Notes: a model not told the origin generated them from the sequence alone. Positions 1 to 9,142 are shown, counted from the stretch's first letter. The stretch is 64,000 nucleotides of DNA from Tropicimonas_B omnivorans (GCF_031846565.1 NZ_JAVRHL010000002.1:620001-684000); one strand, 5' to 3'. Numbers and translations: made by a program.

Positions 1-171
1 CGCGCCGTAGCTCACCCCCTCGACGCTCTCGATCCGCCCGCCGATGGCGGCCCCGAAGACGACGAAGTAGAGGATCGTGGACAGGACGGGAGAGACGATG
101 CTCTGCAGGATCGTGCGGAACGTCCGCGTCATCTCGAAGACATAGATCGCCTTGATGGATCGCCAGTTCAT
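1..171 (-). CDS. ABC-2 type transporter permease (N-terminal fragment, cut by window edge)
   Basis: The first 57 codons of an inner-membrane permease of the ABC-2 exporter class. The fragment begins MNWRSIKAIY and enters its first hydrophobic segment (SPVLSTILYFVVFGAAIGG), the usual layout of YadH/NodJ-like permeases. Its ATG overlaps the TGA stop of the ATPase gene upstream (ATGA), so the two are translationally coupled and probably form one exporter. The remainder lies beyond position 1. The substrate cannot be told from the sequence. It resembles the N-terminus of the permease at 3318-4121, suggesting the two are distant paralogues. Confidence 0.85.
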   Translation of the reverse strand, partial: MNWRSIKAIYVFEMTRTFRTILQSIVSPVLSTILYFVVFGAAIGGRIESVEGVSYGA

Positions 172-1097
172 GCGCCATGCTCCTCGAGAAGCCGCAGGAA
201 CACGTCCTCCAGGCTCGATTGACGGGTCGACACGTCGGACAGGACCAGCCCCGCATCGGCGAGCGCGGCGATGAGCCGTGTTATGCCGGTGCGCTCCGCG
301 CTTCGATCGAAGCTGTAGCTCAGATGGTGGCCGCCGTCGCCCAGCGTCACGTCGAAGGGGGCGAGGGCAGGGGGGAGCTCTGAAATCGGCTCGGCAAGTT
401 CGATATGCAGTTCCTTCTGGCCGAGCTGGCTCAGCATCTGGGATTTCTCCTGAACCAGCATCAGCTCGCCGCGGTCGATGATGCCGATCCGGTCCGCCAT
501 CTCCTCCGCTTCCTCGATGTAGTGCGTGGTGAGGATGATGGTCACGCCGCTGGCGCGGAGCTGTCGGACCAGGTTCCACATGTCCTTTCGAAGGGTGACG
601 TCGACGCCGGCGGTCGGTTCGTCGAGGAACAGGACGCGCGGATCGTGGGACAGCGCCTTGGCGATCAGCACGCGGCGGCGCATCCCGCCCGACAGCTCGT
701 TGTTCTTCGAGTTGCGCTTGTCCCAGAGCGACAGGGAGCGCAGCACCTCCTCGATCCGCGCATCGTCCCGCTTCTTGCCGAAGACGCCGCGGGAGAAGGC
801 GACGGTGTTGCCGACCGTCTCGAAAGGTTCGATGGTGATTTCCTGCGGCACGAGGCCGATCAGCTCGCGGGCGCGGCGAAAGTCGGTGACGATATCATGT
901 CCGCCGACGTGAACGGTGCCGCCCGTCGGTTTCACGAGGCCGCAGATGGCGGAGATCATTGTCGTCTTGCCAGCGCCGTTCGGGCCGAGAAGGGCGAGGA
1001 TTTCGCCTTCCTCTATGGTCAGGTCCACGCTCTTGAGAGCGGTGAAGCCGCCATCATAGGTCTTCGACAGACCCTTGATTTCGATAATGGCGCCCAT
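168..1097 (-). CDS. ABC transporter ATP-binding protein (YadG/CcmA-like exporter ATPase)
   Basis: Cytoplasmic ATPase of 309 residues powering an ABC-2 exporter. Visible motifs are Walker A GPNGAGKTT (about residues 38-46), the signature LSGGMRRR, Walker B VLFLDEPTAG and an H-loop LTTHY. The C-terminal ~80 residues form the extra domain typical of drug- or polysaccharide-export ATPases. The stop overlaps the ATG of the permease at 1-171, so the partner is certain even though it is truncated. ABC-2 exporters of this type move lipids, polysaccharides or drugs; nothing here fixes the substrate. Confidence 0.93.
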   Translation of the reverse strand: MGAIIEIKGLSKTYDGGFTALKSVDLTIEEGEILALLGPNGAGKTTMISAICGLVKPTGGTVHVGGHDIVTDFRRARELIGLVPQEITIEPFETVGNTVAFSRGVFGKKRDDARIEEVLRSLSLWDKRNSKNNELSGGMRRRVLIAKALSHDPRVLFLDEPTAGVDVTLRKDMWNLVRQLRASGVTIILTTHYIEEAEEMADRIGIIDRGELMLVQEKSQMLSQLGQKELHIELAEPISELPPALAPFDVTLGDGGHHLSYSFDRSAERTGITRLIAALADAGLVLSDVSTRQSSLEDVFLRLLEEHGA

Positions 1098-1252
1098 CGG
1101 CTCCCCCGCTTGCTAGCACGATGCGATACCTAGCGTGGTGGGGCCCTGCACAAAAGCGCGATATTGAAGTCCCGGCTGTGCATGGATGCGAAAGTCAGCG
1201 CCGCGCGATCCGGCACCGGGCGCGGCGCCTCGTCTTGTTCCGCCTTCGCGGG

Positions 1253-1708
1253 TCAGGCCATCTGGCCGACCTGCTCCGCGATGAACTCCGAGATCGTGTG
1301 GAGGATCGAAAGGTCGACCAGGTGGTCCATGTCCGTCGGCTTGTGGCCGAGGCAGCACAACATCCCGTAGACGTCGTCATTTTCGAGCCGGACCGGAACG
1401 CCGACATGGCTGCCGATCGGAAGGAGGCGGGTCACGTCGAGCTCACGCGCCTTGAGGCACTTGCTGGTATCGAGGACGATGGCAGGGATTTTCTCCTCGT
1501 AGACCTGTCGGCAATAGGCCTCCTCGAACGGCCTCCAGTCGCCGACTCGCAGGTTTGTCGCGTCACTCGCAACGCTCACGGCGCGCATGACGCACGTCCC
1601 GTCCACGAACTCCGACAGATAGGCGACGTCCATGTCGTAGTAGCTGCGAACCGTTTCGAGGGCCGAGGGAATGGACAATCTGCAGGCATTGCTCTGAAGG
1701 GACATCAT
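1253..1708 (-). CDS. GAF domain-containing protein
   Basis: A small cytoplasmic sensor-type protein consisting almost wholly of one GAF domain: ALETVRSYYDMDVAYLSEF at the start, then RPFEEAYCRQV, and GSHVGVPVRLENDDVYGMLCC, the usual last strand pair of a GAF fold. No output domain (GGDEF, kinase, HTH) is fused, so any ligand signal must pass to a partner. I chose the start at the MMSLQS methionine pair (1708); an in-frame GTG at 1780 would add 24 residues and leave 9 bases to the upstream gene. Neither start has a convincing ribosome-binding site. The ligand is unknown. Confidence 0.75.
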   Translation of the reverse strand: MMSLQSNACRLSIPSALETVRSYYDMDVAYLSEFVDGTCVMRAVSVASDATNLRVGDWRPFEEAYCRQVYEEKIPAIVLDTSKCLKARELDVTRLLPIGSHVGVPVRLENDDVYGMLCCLGHKPTDMDHLVDLSILHTISEFIAEQVGQMA

Positions 1709-1789
1709 GACACCAGATGGGAAGGATTTTCCCTCCTCTACCGGCCGGACATGAACAAGTTGCTTCCGATCGGCCGACACCGCCGCGGA

Positions 1790-2296
1790 TCAGCTGATCG
1801 GGATGCCGTCCCGGTCGAAATCCACGCCGTCGCCGCCGCATGGGAGGGTCGGGGTGCCGTCCTCAAGCAGGAAGTCCAGGACATTCTCGCCAGACCACGT
1901 CCGGATCGTCTCGCCCTCGCCGGTGAGGCCTTCGCCGATCGTCGTTCCGGTCTCGTAGTCCTGATACCTTGACAGAACGCTCGCGGCGGTGCCGTCCTCG
2001 CAGAAGAGCTCGGCCCGGCCGATCCCGGACGGCTCGATGCCCCATGTGCCGGTGCAGGACACCCCGTCGCTGGTGCGGCCCGTGACGGCGCCGCTGTTCC
2101 AGCCAGTCGCCCGGCCGTCGAACCACCGTCCGTCATCGCCGATGCAGGCAAGGATCCTGACGCAGTTCTCCGGCTCCCCCGTCGCGGCGAGGCAGGGCGT
2201 TTGCGCCGGGCGGGGAGCCCCCATCTGGGCGGAGGCGGGCAGCGGGACCGCGACCGATGCGATGGCAATGGCAATTGCAAGGTATGTCGGACGCAT
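1790..2296 (-). CDS. Secreted hypothetical protein
   Basis: 168 residues with a clear Sec signal peptide (MRPTYLAIAIAIASVAVPL, then PASA before the mature QMGAP). The mature part has several cysteines (TPCLA, ENCVRILACIG, VSCTG, LFCEDG, LPCGG), which suggests a periplasmic disulfide-bonded fold, and the pattern CIGDDGRWFDGRATGW, a motif I do not recognise. The start at 2296 is preceded by a GGAAGAGAG ribosome-binding site, so longer upstream starts are unlikely. It sits after the gcrA terminator and before the GAF gene on the same strand. Function unknown. Confidence 0.8.
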   Translation of the reverse strand: MRPTYLAIAIAIASVAVPLPASAQMGAPRPAQTPCLAATGEPENCVRILACIGDDGRWFDGRATGWNSGAVTGRTSDGVSCTGTWGIEPSGIGRAELFCEDGTAASVLSRYQDYETGTTIGEGLTGEGETIRTWSGENVLDFLLEDGTPTLPCGGDGVDFDRDGIPIS

Positions 2297-2382
2297 GGAC
2301 TCTCTTCCGCTCTCTCTGGCGGTGTGAAGGTAGTGCTGCGTCCGAAGGAGACAGCACATCAGAGCGGGGCGGCACAGAGAAA

Positions 2383-2412
2383 AGCCCCCGCAGAACTCTG
2401 CGAGGGCTTCTG
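2383..2412 (-). terminator. Rho-independent terminator of gcrA
   Basis: An 11-bp inverted repeat (2383-2393 with 2398-2408, one mismatch, AACT/AGTT loop). Read on the minus strand, the stem ends GGGGGCT and is followed by TTTTCTC. It lies about 50 bases beyond the gcrA stop and before the next minus-strand gene, so it fits as gcrA's terminator. Confidence 0.75.
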
Positions 2413-2458
2413 TACAGTCTTGAGCGATGTGCGGCTCGCCGGAGCCTCGGGCAATTCC

Positions 2459-3115
2459 CTACCGGCGGCGGTCGCGGCGGGAGGACATCGGCTGGAAGGC
2501 GACGCCGACATGGGCCTCGCAGTAGGGTTTACCGGCCTGTGCGGGGAGGCCGCAGAACCAGAAATCGTCCGTCGCGGGATCGCCGATGGGCCATTTGCAG
2601 GTCCGCTCGGTCAGTTCCATGAGGGAGATCTTCCGCGCCTTCTTCTCGACTTCGCGAACGGAGGCGAGGGTCTCGGGGCTGATCTCGTTGGCGCTCGGCT
2701 GCGGCGGCAGGGGCTGGCCGGCGGGCACGATGGTCCGGCGGAGCGGAACGACGCCAGTCGCGGCGGCGGGTTCCGCCTCCTCTTCCTCGGCCGCTTCGAC
2801 GATCTCGGGATCGGCGGCCTCCTCGGGCGCGTCCGAGGGTGCGGGCGCGGCGGGAGAGGGCGCGGCTGCCTCTTCCTCGGCAGGCGCGGGACGCGGCGGC
2901 TCGACCGGGGGCGCAGCCTGCGCCGGCGCGGCCGGGGCCGCGGTCTCAGCCGGAGCGCCTTCGGCCCCGCTGCGATTGGAGAGGCCGAGGCGATGGACCT
3001 TGCCGATCACGGCATTGCGCGTCACGCCGCCAAGCTCCTTGGCGATCTGACTGGCGCTCTGTCCTTCGCTCCACATTCTCTTCAGCGTCTCGACGCGCTC
3101 GTCGGTCCAGGACAT
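2459..3115 (-). CDS. gcrA: GcrA family cell cycle regulator
   Basis: DNA-binding cofactor of sigma-70 RNA polymerase that, in Caulobacter and relatives, activates methylated promoters during the cell cycle. The N-terminal 50 residues carry the hallmark: MSWTDERVETLKRMW, SASQIAKELGG and TRNAVIGKVHRLGLSNR. A ~100-residue Ala/Pro/Glu-rich linker follows, then the conserved C-terminal domain (SLMELTERTCKWPIGDP, DFWFCG, YCEAH) that binds sigma region 2. At 218 residues it is longer than Caulobacter GcrA (about 170), mainly because of the linker. The start at MSWTD has a strong GGAGGG ribosome-binding site. It is monocistronic, with its own terminator. Confidence 0.95.
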   Translation of the reverse strand: MSWTDERVETLKRMWSEGQSASQIAKELGGVTRNAVIGKVHRLGLSNRSGAEGAPAETAAPAAPAQAAPPVEPPRPAPAEEEAAAPSPAAPAPSDAPEEAADPEIVEAAEEEEAEPAAATGVVPLRRTIVPAGQPLPPQPSANEISPETLASVREVEKKARKISLMELTERTCKWPIGDPATDDFWFCGLPAQAGKPYCEAHVGVAFQPMSSRRDRRR

Positions 3116-3317
3116 GCGGGGTCCCTCCAGCTGGCAAACCATGAACACGAAAAAACGTTGGCGCCCGCCATCGGCACGCACCTTTGCCTTTTCGTCCGAG
3201 CGCCTATCCTATGCATGCCGGTCGCCCTTCACAAGGCGGCGTCCCGCATGGCAGGAGGATGCCGGCGAAAGGCCGCATCCGGCGGCACCCACGCAGACGC
3301 GGAAGGCAGGCGAGCAC

Positions 3318-4121
3318 ATGGCGGATATCACGACGATGGGCACGCGCCGCTTCGGGCGCTTCAACTGGCTCGGCACATGGACCCTGACGCAGCGCGAGGT
3401 GATGCGCTTCCTCAACGTCTGGGTCCAGACGCTCGGCGCGCCACTGGTCACCGCGGGTCTCTTCCTCGCCGTCTTCTCGCTGGCGATCGGACGGGCGCGG
3501 CCGGACGTGATGGGGGTGCCGTTCCTCCATTTCCTCGCCCCCGGCATCCTGATGATGAGCGTGATCCAGAACGCCTTCGCGAATACCTCCTCCTCCCTCG
3601 TGTCGGCCAAGGTGACGGGGAACATCATCGATACGCTGATGCCGCCCCTGTCGCCCTTCGAGATTCTCGTCGGTTACATCGCGGGCGGCGTGGCGCGGGG
3701 GATGTTCGTGGCGATCGCGATCGGCCTCGTCCTGATCTTCGTGCTCGGCATCGGCCTTGCGCACCCGTTCTGGGCCCTCACCTTCGCGCTCCTGGGGGCG
3801 GCCTTCATGGCGAGCCTCGGCCTCGTCGCCGCGACCTTCGCGCAGAAGTTCGACCAGATGGCGGCGATCACCAACTTCATCATCACGCCGCTGAGCTTCC
3901 TGTCGGGGACGTTCTATTCCATCGAGATCCTTCCGCCGGCGCTCGAGACCATCACCCGCTTCAACCCGGTCTTCTACCTGATCGACGGCGTGCGCTACGG
4001 CACCATCGGCGTGTCGGACAGCTCGCCCTGGCTCGGGCTCGCGGTCTGCCTCGTCGCCACGGGCCTCGTCATGGCGATCTGCTGGCACTGGCTCCGGACC
4101 GGATATCGCCTGAAGCCCTGA
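3318..4121 (+). CDS. ABC-2 type transporter permease
   Basis: 267-residue inner-membrane permease. Six hydrophobic segments can be counted (for example APLVTAGLFLAVFSLAIG, FVAIAIGLVLIFVLGIGL, FALLGAAFMASLGLVAATF), with the ABC-2 end pattern PLSFLSGTFYSIEILPP and FNPVFYLIDGVRYG that marks the YadH/NodJ family. The start at 3318 (MADITTMG) was preferred over upstream codons because the fold begins there. No ATPase gene is adjacent; the nearest is the coupled ATPase at 168-1097 beyond gcrA, which already has its own permease. The partner is therefore unresolved. Confidence 0.9.
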   Translation: MADITTMGTRRFGRFNWLGTWTLTQREVMRFLNVWVQTLGAPLVTAGLFLAVFSLAIGRARPDVMGVPFLHFLAPGILMMSVIQNAFANTSSSLVSAKVTGNIIDTLMPPLSPFEILVGYIAGGVARGMFVAIAIGLVLIFVLGIGLAHPFWALTFALLGAAFMASLGLVAATFAQKFDQMAAITNFIITPLSFLSGTFYSIEILPPALETITRFNPVFYLIDGVRYGTIGVSDSSPWLGLAVCLVATGLVMAICWHWLRTGYRLKP

Positions 4122-4196
4122 TCCTCACGGGCTTCTGATTGGTGCCGAGCGTCCGTCGCCCCACCTCGGGAGTGGGCAACAGGGACGGGAGCGATC

Positions 4197-5195
4197 ATGC
4201 ACAGACGAACGGCTCTTCTCGCAGGCGGAGCGGCCCTCGTGCTTCCCGGGCCCCTTCTGGCGCAAGGGGCCGGGGGATGGGACGGCGTCATCGCCGCCGC
4301 GCGCGAGCTTGATCAGTTTCGCGCGATCGTCGTGAGGCAGGGTGGTGAGGAAGTCCTCGCCGAGGCGATCAGCGGGCCCGGGCCGGACGTCCCGGTCAAC
4401 GTCAAATCCGTCAGCAAGTCCGTCGTCGCGGCGCTTCTGGGCGCGGTGATTGGCAGTGGCGAGGTGGGCAGCGTCGACGTCACGCTCGGGGAGGTCATGC
4501 CCGCCCTCATCCCGGCAGGCGCGGCCCCGGCGGTTCCCGGCATCACCCTCGAGGACCTCGTCACCCTTCGCGCCGGGCTGGAGCGCACCTCGGGCGCGAA
4601 TTACGGCGGGTGGGTTTCGTCCTCCAACTGGGTGGCGGACGCGCTCGGCCGCGAGATGGTGGCCGAGCCGGGCGGGCAGATGCTCTACTCGACCGGCTCC
4701 TTCCACGTTCTCGGCGCCGCCCTGACGGAAGCCACGGGACAGAGCCTGCTCGCCCTCGCGCGTTCGCGCCTCGGGGACCCCCTCGGGATCGAGATCCCGG
4801 CCTGGACGCGCGATCCGCAGGGCTACTATCTCGGCGGGAACGAGATGGCTCTCTCCCCCCGCGCCATGGTCCGGATCGGGGAGACCTACCGGCAGGGCGG
4901 CATGTACGACGGAACCCGCATACTGCCGCGGGACTACATCGACGCTTCGCTCCGTCCCCGCGGCCGCTCTCCCTTTTCCGGCCTCTCCTATGGCTACGGC
5001 TGGTTTCTCGGCCAGATTGACGGACGGGATTTCGCGCTCGCCCGCGGCTATGGCGGGCAGGTGATCTTCGTCATGCCGGCGCTCGAGCTGACCGTCGCCA
5101 TCACATCCGATCCGACGAGGCCGGCCCGGAGCGGGGGTTACTTCGGCGATCTCATGGACCTTATAGAGCGCCGGATCGTCCCGGCGGCGGCCTGA
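4197..5195 (+). CDS. Beta-lactamase-family serine hydrolase (class C-like)
   Basis: 332 residues; begins MHRRTALLAGGAALVLPGPLLAQ, an export signal with an RR pair, so probably periplasmic. The SxxK nucleophile motif of serine beta-lactamase/penicillin-binding folds is visible as SVSK at about residues 70-73, followed by YSTGSFHVLG at the position of the second (YxN-like) motif, and GYGGQ near the end. Relatives include esterases, D-aminopeptidases and 6-aminohexanoate hydrolases, so antibiotic resistance should not be assumed. It is an isolated gene, 75 bases after the orphan permease. Confidence 0.85.
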   Translation: MHRRTALLAGGAALVLPGPLLAQGAGGWDGVIAAARELDQFRAIVVRQGGEEVLAEAISGPGPDVPVNVKSVSKSVVAALLGAVIGSGEVGSVDVTLGEVMPALIPAGAAPAVPGITLEDLVTLRAGLERTSGANYGGWVSSSNWVADALGREMVAEPGGQMLYSTGSFHVLGAALTEATGQSLLALARSRLGDPLGIEIPAWTRDPQGYYLGGNEMALSPRAMVRIGETYRQGGMYDGTRILPRDYIDASLRPRGRSPFSGLSYGYGWFLGQIDGRDFALARGYGGQVIFVMPALELTVAITSDPTRPARSGGYFGDLMDLIERRIVPAAA

Positions 5196-5311
5196 GATCC
5201 GCCCCGCCTGAACTGGTGCAAATTCCGCAGAGGAAATTTCTTGCCGCTACGGAGTGCGCCCTACATCAAGGCGCCAAGTGCAGGGCTTAATCGAAAAGGC
5301 GCCGACCAGAC

Positions 5312-6220
5312 ATGAAACATCCCGTTCTCGCAGCCATTCTCGGCCTCTCCGCCGGCCTCGCCACGACCGCCGAAGCGGATGTCGTGGTCTCCTCCAAGAT
5401 CGACACCGAAGGCGGCCTCTTAGGCAACATGATCGCGCTGGCGCTCGAAGCCGAGGGCCTTCCGGTGGAGCGCCGGCTCCAGCTCGGCGGCACGCAGGTC
5501 GTCCGCGAGGCAATCATCGCGGGGCAGATCGACATCTACCCCGAATATACCGGCAACGCCGCCTTCTTCTTCGACGAGGCGGATGCCGACACCTGGAAGA
5601 ACGCGGACGACGCGCTGGCCCGCGCCCGCGAGCTCGATGCCGAGGCGAACGACATCACCTGGCTCGAGGCCGCACCCGCGAACAACACCTGGGCCATCGC
5701 CCTGACCGGTCCGGTCGCGGAGGAGAACGATCTCTCCACAATGACCGAGTTCGGTGAATGGGTCGCCGGCGGCGGTGACATCACGCTTGCCGCCTCGACC
5801 GAGTTCGTCTCCTCCCCGGCGGTGCTTCCGGCAATGCAGGAAACCTACGGCTTCGAACTCGGCGAGGATCAGACCGTCATCCTGTCCGGCGGCGATACCG
5901 CCGCGACCATCCAGGCCGCCGCCCGGGGCACGTCCGGCGTCAACGCCGCGATGGTCTACGGTACCGACGGCGGCGTCGGCGCGACGGGGCTCGTGGTGAT
6001 GGAGGATGATCAGGGCGTGCAGCCGGTCTACGAGCCGACGCCCATCGTCCGCGCATCGGTCCTCGAGGAATACCCCTCGATCCCCGAGATCCTGAACCCG
6101 ATCTTCACCGGGCTCGACATGCAGACGCTTCAGCAGCTGAACGGACGCATCCAGGTCGGCGGCGAGCCGTCCGAAGCGGTCGCGCGTGACTACCTCACCG
6201 AAGCCGGGATCCTGGACTGA
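5312..6220 (+). CDS. osmF: Osmoprotectant ABC transporter substrate-binding protein (OsmF/YehZ-like)
   Basis: Periplasmic binding protein of 302 residues, with a signal peptide ending near TTAEA. The mature chain starts DVVVSSKIDTEGGLLGNMI and contains IDIYPEYTGN, the strand conserved in the glycine betaine/choline/proline-betaine QAT family (OpuAC/OsmF). It heads a four-gene cluster in the same order as E. coli osmF-yehY-yehX-yehW. E. coli OsmF binds glycine betaine weakly; the true ligand here is not determined. The 116 bases upstream should hold the operon promoter. Confidence 0.9.
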   Translation: MKHPVLAAILGLSAGLATTAEADVVVSSKIDTEGGLLGNMIALALEAEGLPVERRLQLGGTQVVREAIIAGQIDIYPEYTGNAAFFFDEADADTWKNADDALARARELDAEANDITWLEAAPANNTWAIALTGPVAEENDLSTMTEFGEWVAGGGDITLAASTEFVSSPAVLPAMQETYGFELGEDQTVILSGGDTAATIQAAARGTSGVNAAMVYGTDGGVGATGLVVMEDDQGVQPVYEPTPIVRASVLEEYPSIPEILNPIFTGLDMQTLQQLNGRIQVGGEPSEAVARDYLTEAGILD

Positions 6221-6231
6221 TCGCGGCCGGG

Positions 6232-7410
6232 ATGGATCGGCCGGGCCCCGCCCTCGGAGTGATCTCCCCGCCGGGGCTTCTCTTCGCGGTTCTGGGGCTC
6301 GGCGCTTTTTTCCTTCCGTTCTCCACCCTCGCGGCGAACCGTATCGTCGCGGGGGAGGGGCTTCGGATATGGTCGGCCGTCGGGCCGGGCATCGCGGCCG
6401 CTGGTACGCTTGCGATCCTCGCGGGCCTCGCGATCGGCCTTCTACGCGGGCGCCCGTGGCTGCGCTTCGGCGGCAGCCTTGTGGGCCTCGCGGGCCTGTT
6501 TCTCCTCATCGGCACGACCGGGAGCCATCTTCTGGACGGGGCGGGCGAGTTCGCCCGCGTCTCTCCGGCGGCCGGCTTCTGGTGCCTCTTCCTCGTACTG
6601 ACATTGTTGATGGCAGATGCGCTCTCCTCGCGCGCGCCGGGTCCGATGCTGAGGCTCGGCCTTCTGGCCGTGATCCTGGCGGGGCTCGGCATCCTGCTCT
6701 GGTCGGGCCTCTTGTCCGACCTCTCCATCGCGCAAGAATACGCAAGCCGCAGGGACGCTTTCGTCACAGCGACGAGCCGGCATGTCGCGCTCGCCTTCGG
6801 CTCGCTCGCCGCCGCGGCGCTCATCGGATTTCCGCTCGGCATCGCCTGTCATCGCAGTCCCGGCCTCCGCTCCGGCGCGATACCGACCTTGAGCTTCCTG
6901 CAGACGATCCCGTCCCTCGCGATGTTCGGCATCATGATCCCGATCCTCGCCTGGGTCGCGGCAAGCCTGCCCGCCGCGCGCGCCATCGGCATCGCCGGGA
7001 TCGGCTTCGCGCCGGCCTTCCTCGCCCTCCTGCTCTATTCCCTCCTTCCCGTCGTCTCGAACACGGTCGCGGGCCTCGCCTCGGTTCCGCCGAGATCCCG
7101 CGAGGCGGCACGGGGAATGGGCATGACCGTATTGCAGCGCCTCGTCACGGTGGAGCTGCCACTTGCGCTCCCGGTGATCCTCGCGGGCCTGCGCATCGTC
7201 CTCGTCCAGAATATCGGCCTTGCGGTCATCGCCGGGCTGATCGGTGGCGGGGGCTACGGCACCTTCGTCTTCCAGGGGCTGAACCAGACCGCGGCGGACC
7301 TGATCCTCCTCGGCGCGCTCCCGACCGTTCTCATGGCGATCACCGCGGCGGTGCTCATGGACATCCTCGTGGATCTCGCCCGTCCCGTTCCCAAGGAAAC
7401 CCGTGCATGA
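6232..7410 (+). CDS. yehY: Osmoprotectant ABC transporter permease (YehY-like)
   Basis: 392-residue inner-membrane permease. The first ~170 residues form an extra set of hydrophobic helices typical of the long YehY type. The second half is a BinPT-type permease domain with the EAA loop REAARGMGMTVLQRLVTVELP and LPVILAGLRIVLVQNIGLAVIAGLIGGGG. It begins 11 bases after the binding protein and its TGA overlaps the ATG of the ATPase gene (ATGA). Together with the 8360-9142 permease it would give a heteromeric membrane core. Confidence 0.9.
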   Translation: MDRPGPALGVISPPGLLFAVLGLGAFFLPFSTLAANRIVAGEGLRIWSAVGPGIAAAGTLAILAGLAIGLLRGRPWLRFGGSLVGLAGLFLLIGTTGSHLLDGAGEFARVSPAAGFWCLFLVLTLLMADALSSRAPGPMLRLGLLAVILAGLGILLWSGLLSDLSIAQEYASRRDAFVTATSRHVALAFGSLAAAALIGFPLGIACHRSPGLRSGAIPTLSFLQTIPSLAMFGIMIPILAWVAASLPAARAIGIAGIGFAPAFLALLLYSLLPVVSNTVAGLASVPPRSREAARGMGMTVLQRLVTVELPLALPVILAGLRIVLVQNIGLAVIAGLIGGGGYGTFVFQGLNQTAADLILLGALPTVLMAITAAVLMDILVDLARPVPKETRA

Positions 7411-8363
7411 TCGAGATCGACGGCATCACCAAGCGCTTCGGCGAGACCCTCGCGGTCGACAGCGTCACCATGACCGTCGAGACCGGGACGATCACCGTCA
7501 TCGTCGGCACGTCCGGTTCCGGCAAGACGACCCTGATGCGCATGATCAACCGCCTCGAGGAGCCGACCTCGGGCGAGGTCCGGATCAACGGCGAGCGCAC
7601 GGCGGATAGTCCGCCCCACCTCCTGCGCCGCCGCATCGGGTATGCCATCCAGGGCCACGGCCTCTTTCCGCACCACACCGTCGCCCGCAACATCGCAGCG
7701 GTGCCGCGCCTCCTCGGCTGGGACCGGGAAACGATCGATGCCCGGGTGGACGAGCTTCTGAGCCTCTTCGGCATGGAGCCCGCCGCGTTCCGCTCCCGCT
7801 ATCCCCAGGAGCTTTCGGGCGGCCAGCAGCAGCGGGTGGGCGTCGCCCGCGCGCTCGCCTCCCGTCCGGACCTTCTGTTGATGGACGAGCCGTTCGGCGC
7901 TCTCGATCCCATCATCCGGGCCCGCGCGCAGGAGGATCTGAGGGACATCCAGCGCAAGCTCGGCTCCACCATCGTCCTCGTCACCCACGACATGGAGGAA
8001 GCGATCCGCCTGGGGGACATGGTCGGCGTGATGGATGGCGGCCGGCTCGTCCAGTACGCCGCCCCCGAGGAGATCGTCGCCCGGCCCGCCACCGGGTTCG
8101 TCGCCGACATGGTGGGCGATGCGGAGCGGCCGATGCGCCTTCTGTCGCTGATCCCTGCCGCGGAGATCGTGGAGGAGGGCCGCGCGGATGGCGCGCCGCT
8201 GCCGCGTGACGCGACCCTCCGCGATGCGCTGTCGGCCTGCCTCTGGTCGGGTCGCGACGCCGTTCCGCTCGACCGCGAGGGGCAGGCCCCGGGCCGCGTG
8301 ACGCTCGATGGCATCCGCGCCCGCGCCGAGGCCGGACCGACGACGGAAGGCCATGCCCCGTGA
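7407..8363 (+). CDS. yehX: Osmoprotectant ABC transporter ATP-binding protein (YehX-like)
   Basis: 318-residue ATPase of the quaternary-amine uptake family. Walker A is GTSGSGKTT (about residues 36-44), the signature LSGGQQQR, Walker B LLLMDEPFGALD, and the H-loop LVTHD. The ~80 residues after the core take the place of the CBS regulatory region found in OpuAA/ProV, but no clear pair of CBS domains is visible. Both ends overlap neighbours (ATGA with yehY, GTGA with yehW), so the three are co-translated. Confidence 0.92.
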   Translation: MIEIDGITKRFGETLAVDSVTMTVETGTITVIVGTSGSGKTTLMRMINRLEEPTSGEVRINGERTADSPPHLLRRRIGYAIQGHGLFPHHTVARNIAAVPRLLGWDRETIDARVDELLSLFGMEPAAFRSRYPQELSGGQQQRVGVARALASRPDLLLMDEPFGALDPIIRARAQEDLRDIQRKLGSTIVLVTHDMEEAIRLGDMVGVMDGGRLVQYAAPEEIVARPATGFVADMVGDAERPMRLLSLIPAAEIVEEGRADGAPLPRDATLRDALSACLWSGRDAVPLDREGQAPGRVTLDGIRARAEAGPTTEGHAP

Positions 8364-9142
8364 GCGTGGGCTGGATCCTCCGCGGAGCGCTCGCGCTCCT
8401 TCTCGCCGGGCTCGTCCTGACGCCGGAGACCTTCGCACCCCTCTTCGCGCCGGTTGCGCCGGCGAACGGACCGGTCATCTACCAGAGGACCTCGCTCCTC
8501 TCCCTGTCCCTCAGCCATCTCGGCCTCGTCGCCGCGGCTTCGACCGCCGCAACGCTGGTCGCCGTGACGCTGGCGATCCTCGTCACGCGGCCCTCGGGCG
8601 CGCCGTTCCGGCCGCTGTCCCGGACGATCACGAATGTCGGCCAGACCTTTCCGCCGGTCGCCGTCCTCGCACTCGCCGTGCCGGTCCTGGGGTTCGGGGC
8701 CGGGCCGACGCTGATCGCGCTCTTTCTCTACGGGCTCCTGCCGATCTTCGAGAACGCGATGACGGGCCTGTCCAACCTGCCGCCCCAGACGATGGAGGCC
8801 GCGCGGGGGATGGGGATGGGGCGCCGCCAGCGCCTATGGCAGGTGGAGCTGCCGCTGGCCTTGCCGGTCATCCTCGCCGGCATCCGCCTCTCCGTGGTGA
8901 TCGCCCTCGGCACCGCCACCATCGGGTCCACCGTGGCGGCGCGGACGCTGGGGGAGGTGATCATCGCGGGGCTTCTGACGAACAACACCGCCTACGTCCT
9001 GCAGGGCGGGCTGATCGTGGGGCTCTTCGCCGTGCTGATCTTCGACGCGATGGTGCTTCTGGAGAAGAGGCTGGTGCGCCGGACGAGCCGGGCAGACCCC
9101 GCGAAACCCCGGCGCGGACGGGGCGCGGCCCCTTCGGCCTGA
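8360..9142 (+). CDS. yehW: Osmoprotectant ABC transporter permease (YehW-like)
   Basis: 260-residue permease, the second membrane subunit of the importer. It shows the same EAA loop as YehY (EAARGMGMGRRQRLWQVELP, then LPVILAGIRLSVVIALGTATIG). It starts at a GTG that overlaps the ATPase stop. The C-terminus is Arg-rich and cytoplasmic. It ends the operon; two hairpins follow between it and the convergent DUF427 gene. Confidence 0.9.
   Translation: MSVGWILRGALALLLAGLVLTPETFAPLFAPVAPANGPVIYQRTSLLSLSLSHLGLVAAASTAATLVAVTLAILVTRPSGAPFRPLSRTITNVGQTFPPVAVLALAVPVLGFGAGPTLIALFLYGLLPIFENAMTGLSNLPPQTMEAARGMGMGRRQRLWQVELPLALPVILAGIRLSVVIALGTATIGSTVAARTLGEVIIAGLLTNNTAYVLQGGLIVGLFAVLIFDAMVLLEKRLVRRTSRADPAKPRRGRGAAPSA

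Noticed and set aside
4197..5195. Antibiotic-resistance beta-lactamase
   Set aside because: SxxK-type serine hydrolases of this group include many esterases and peptidases; nothing shows beta-lactam activity.
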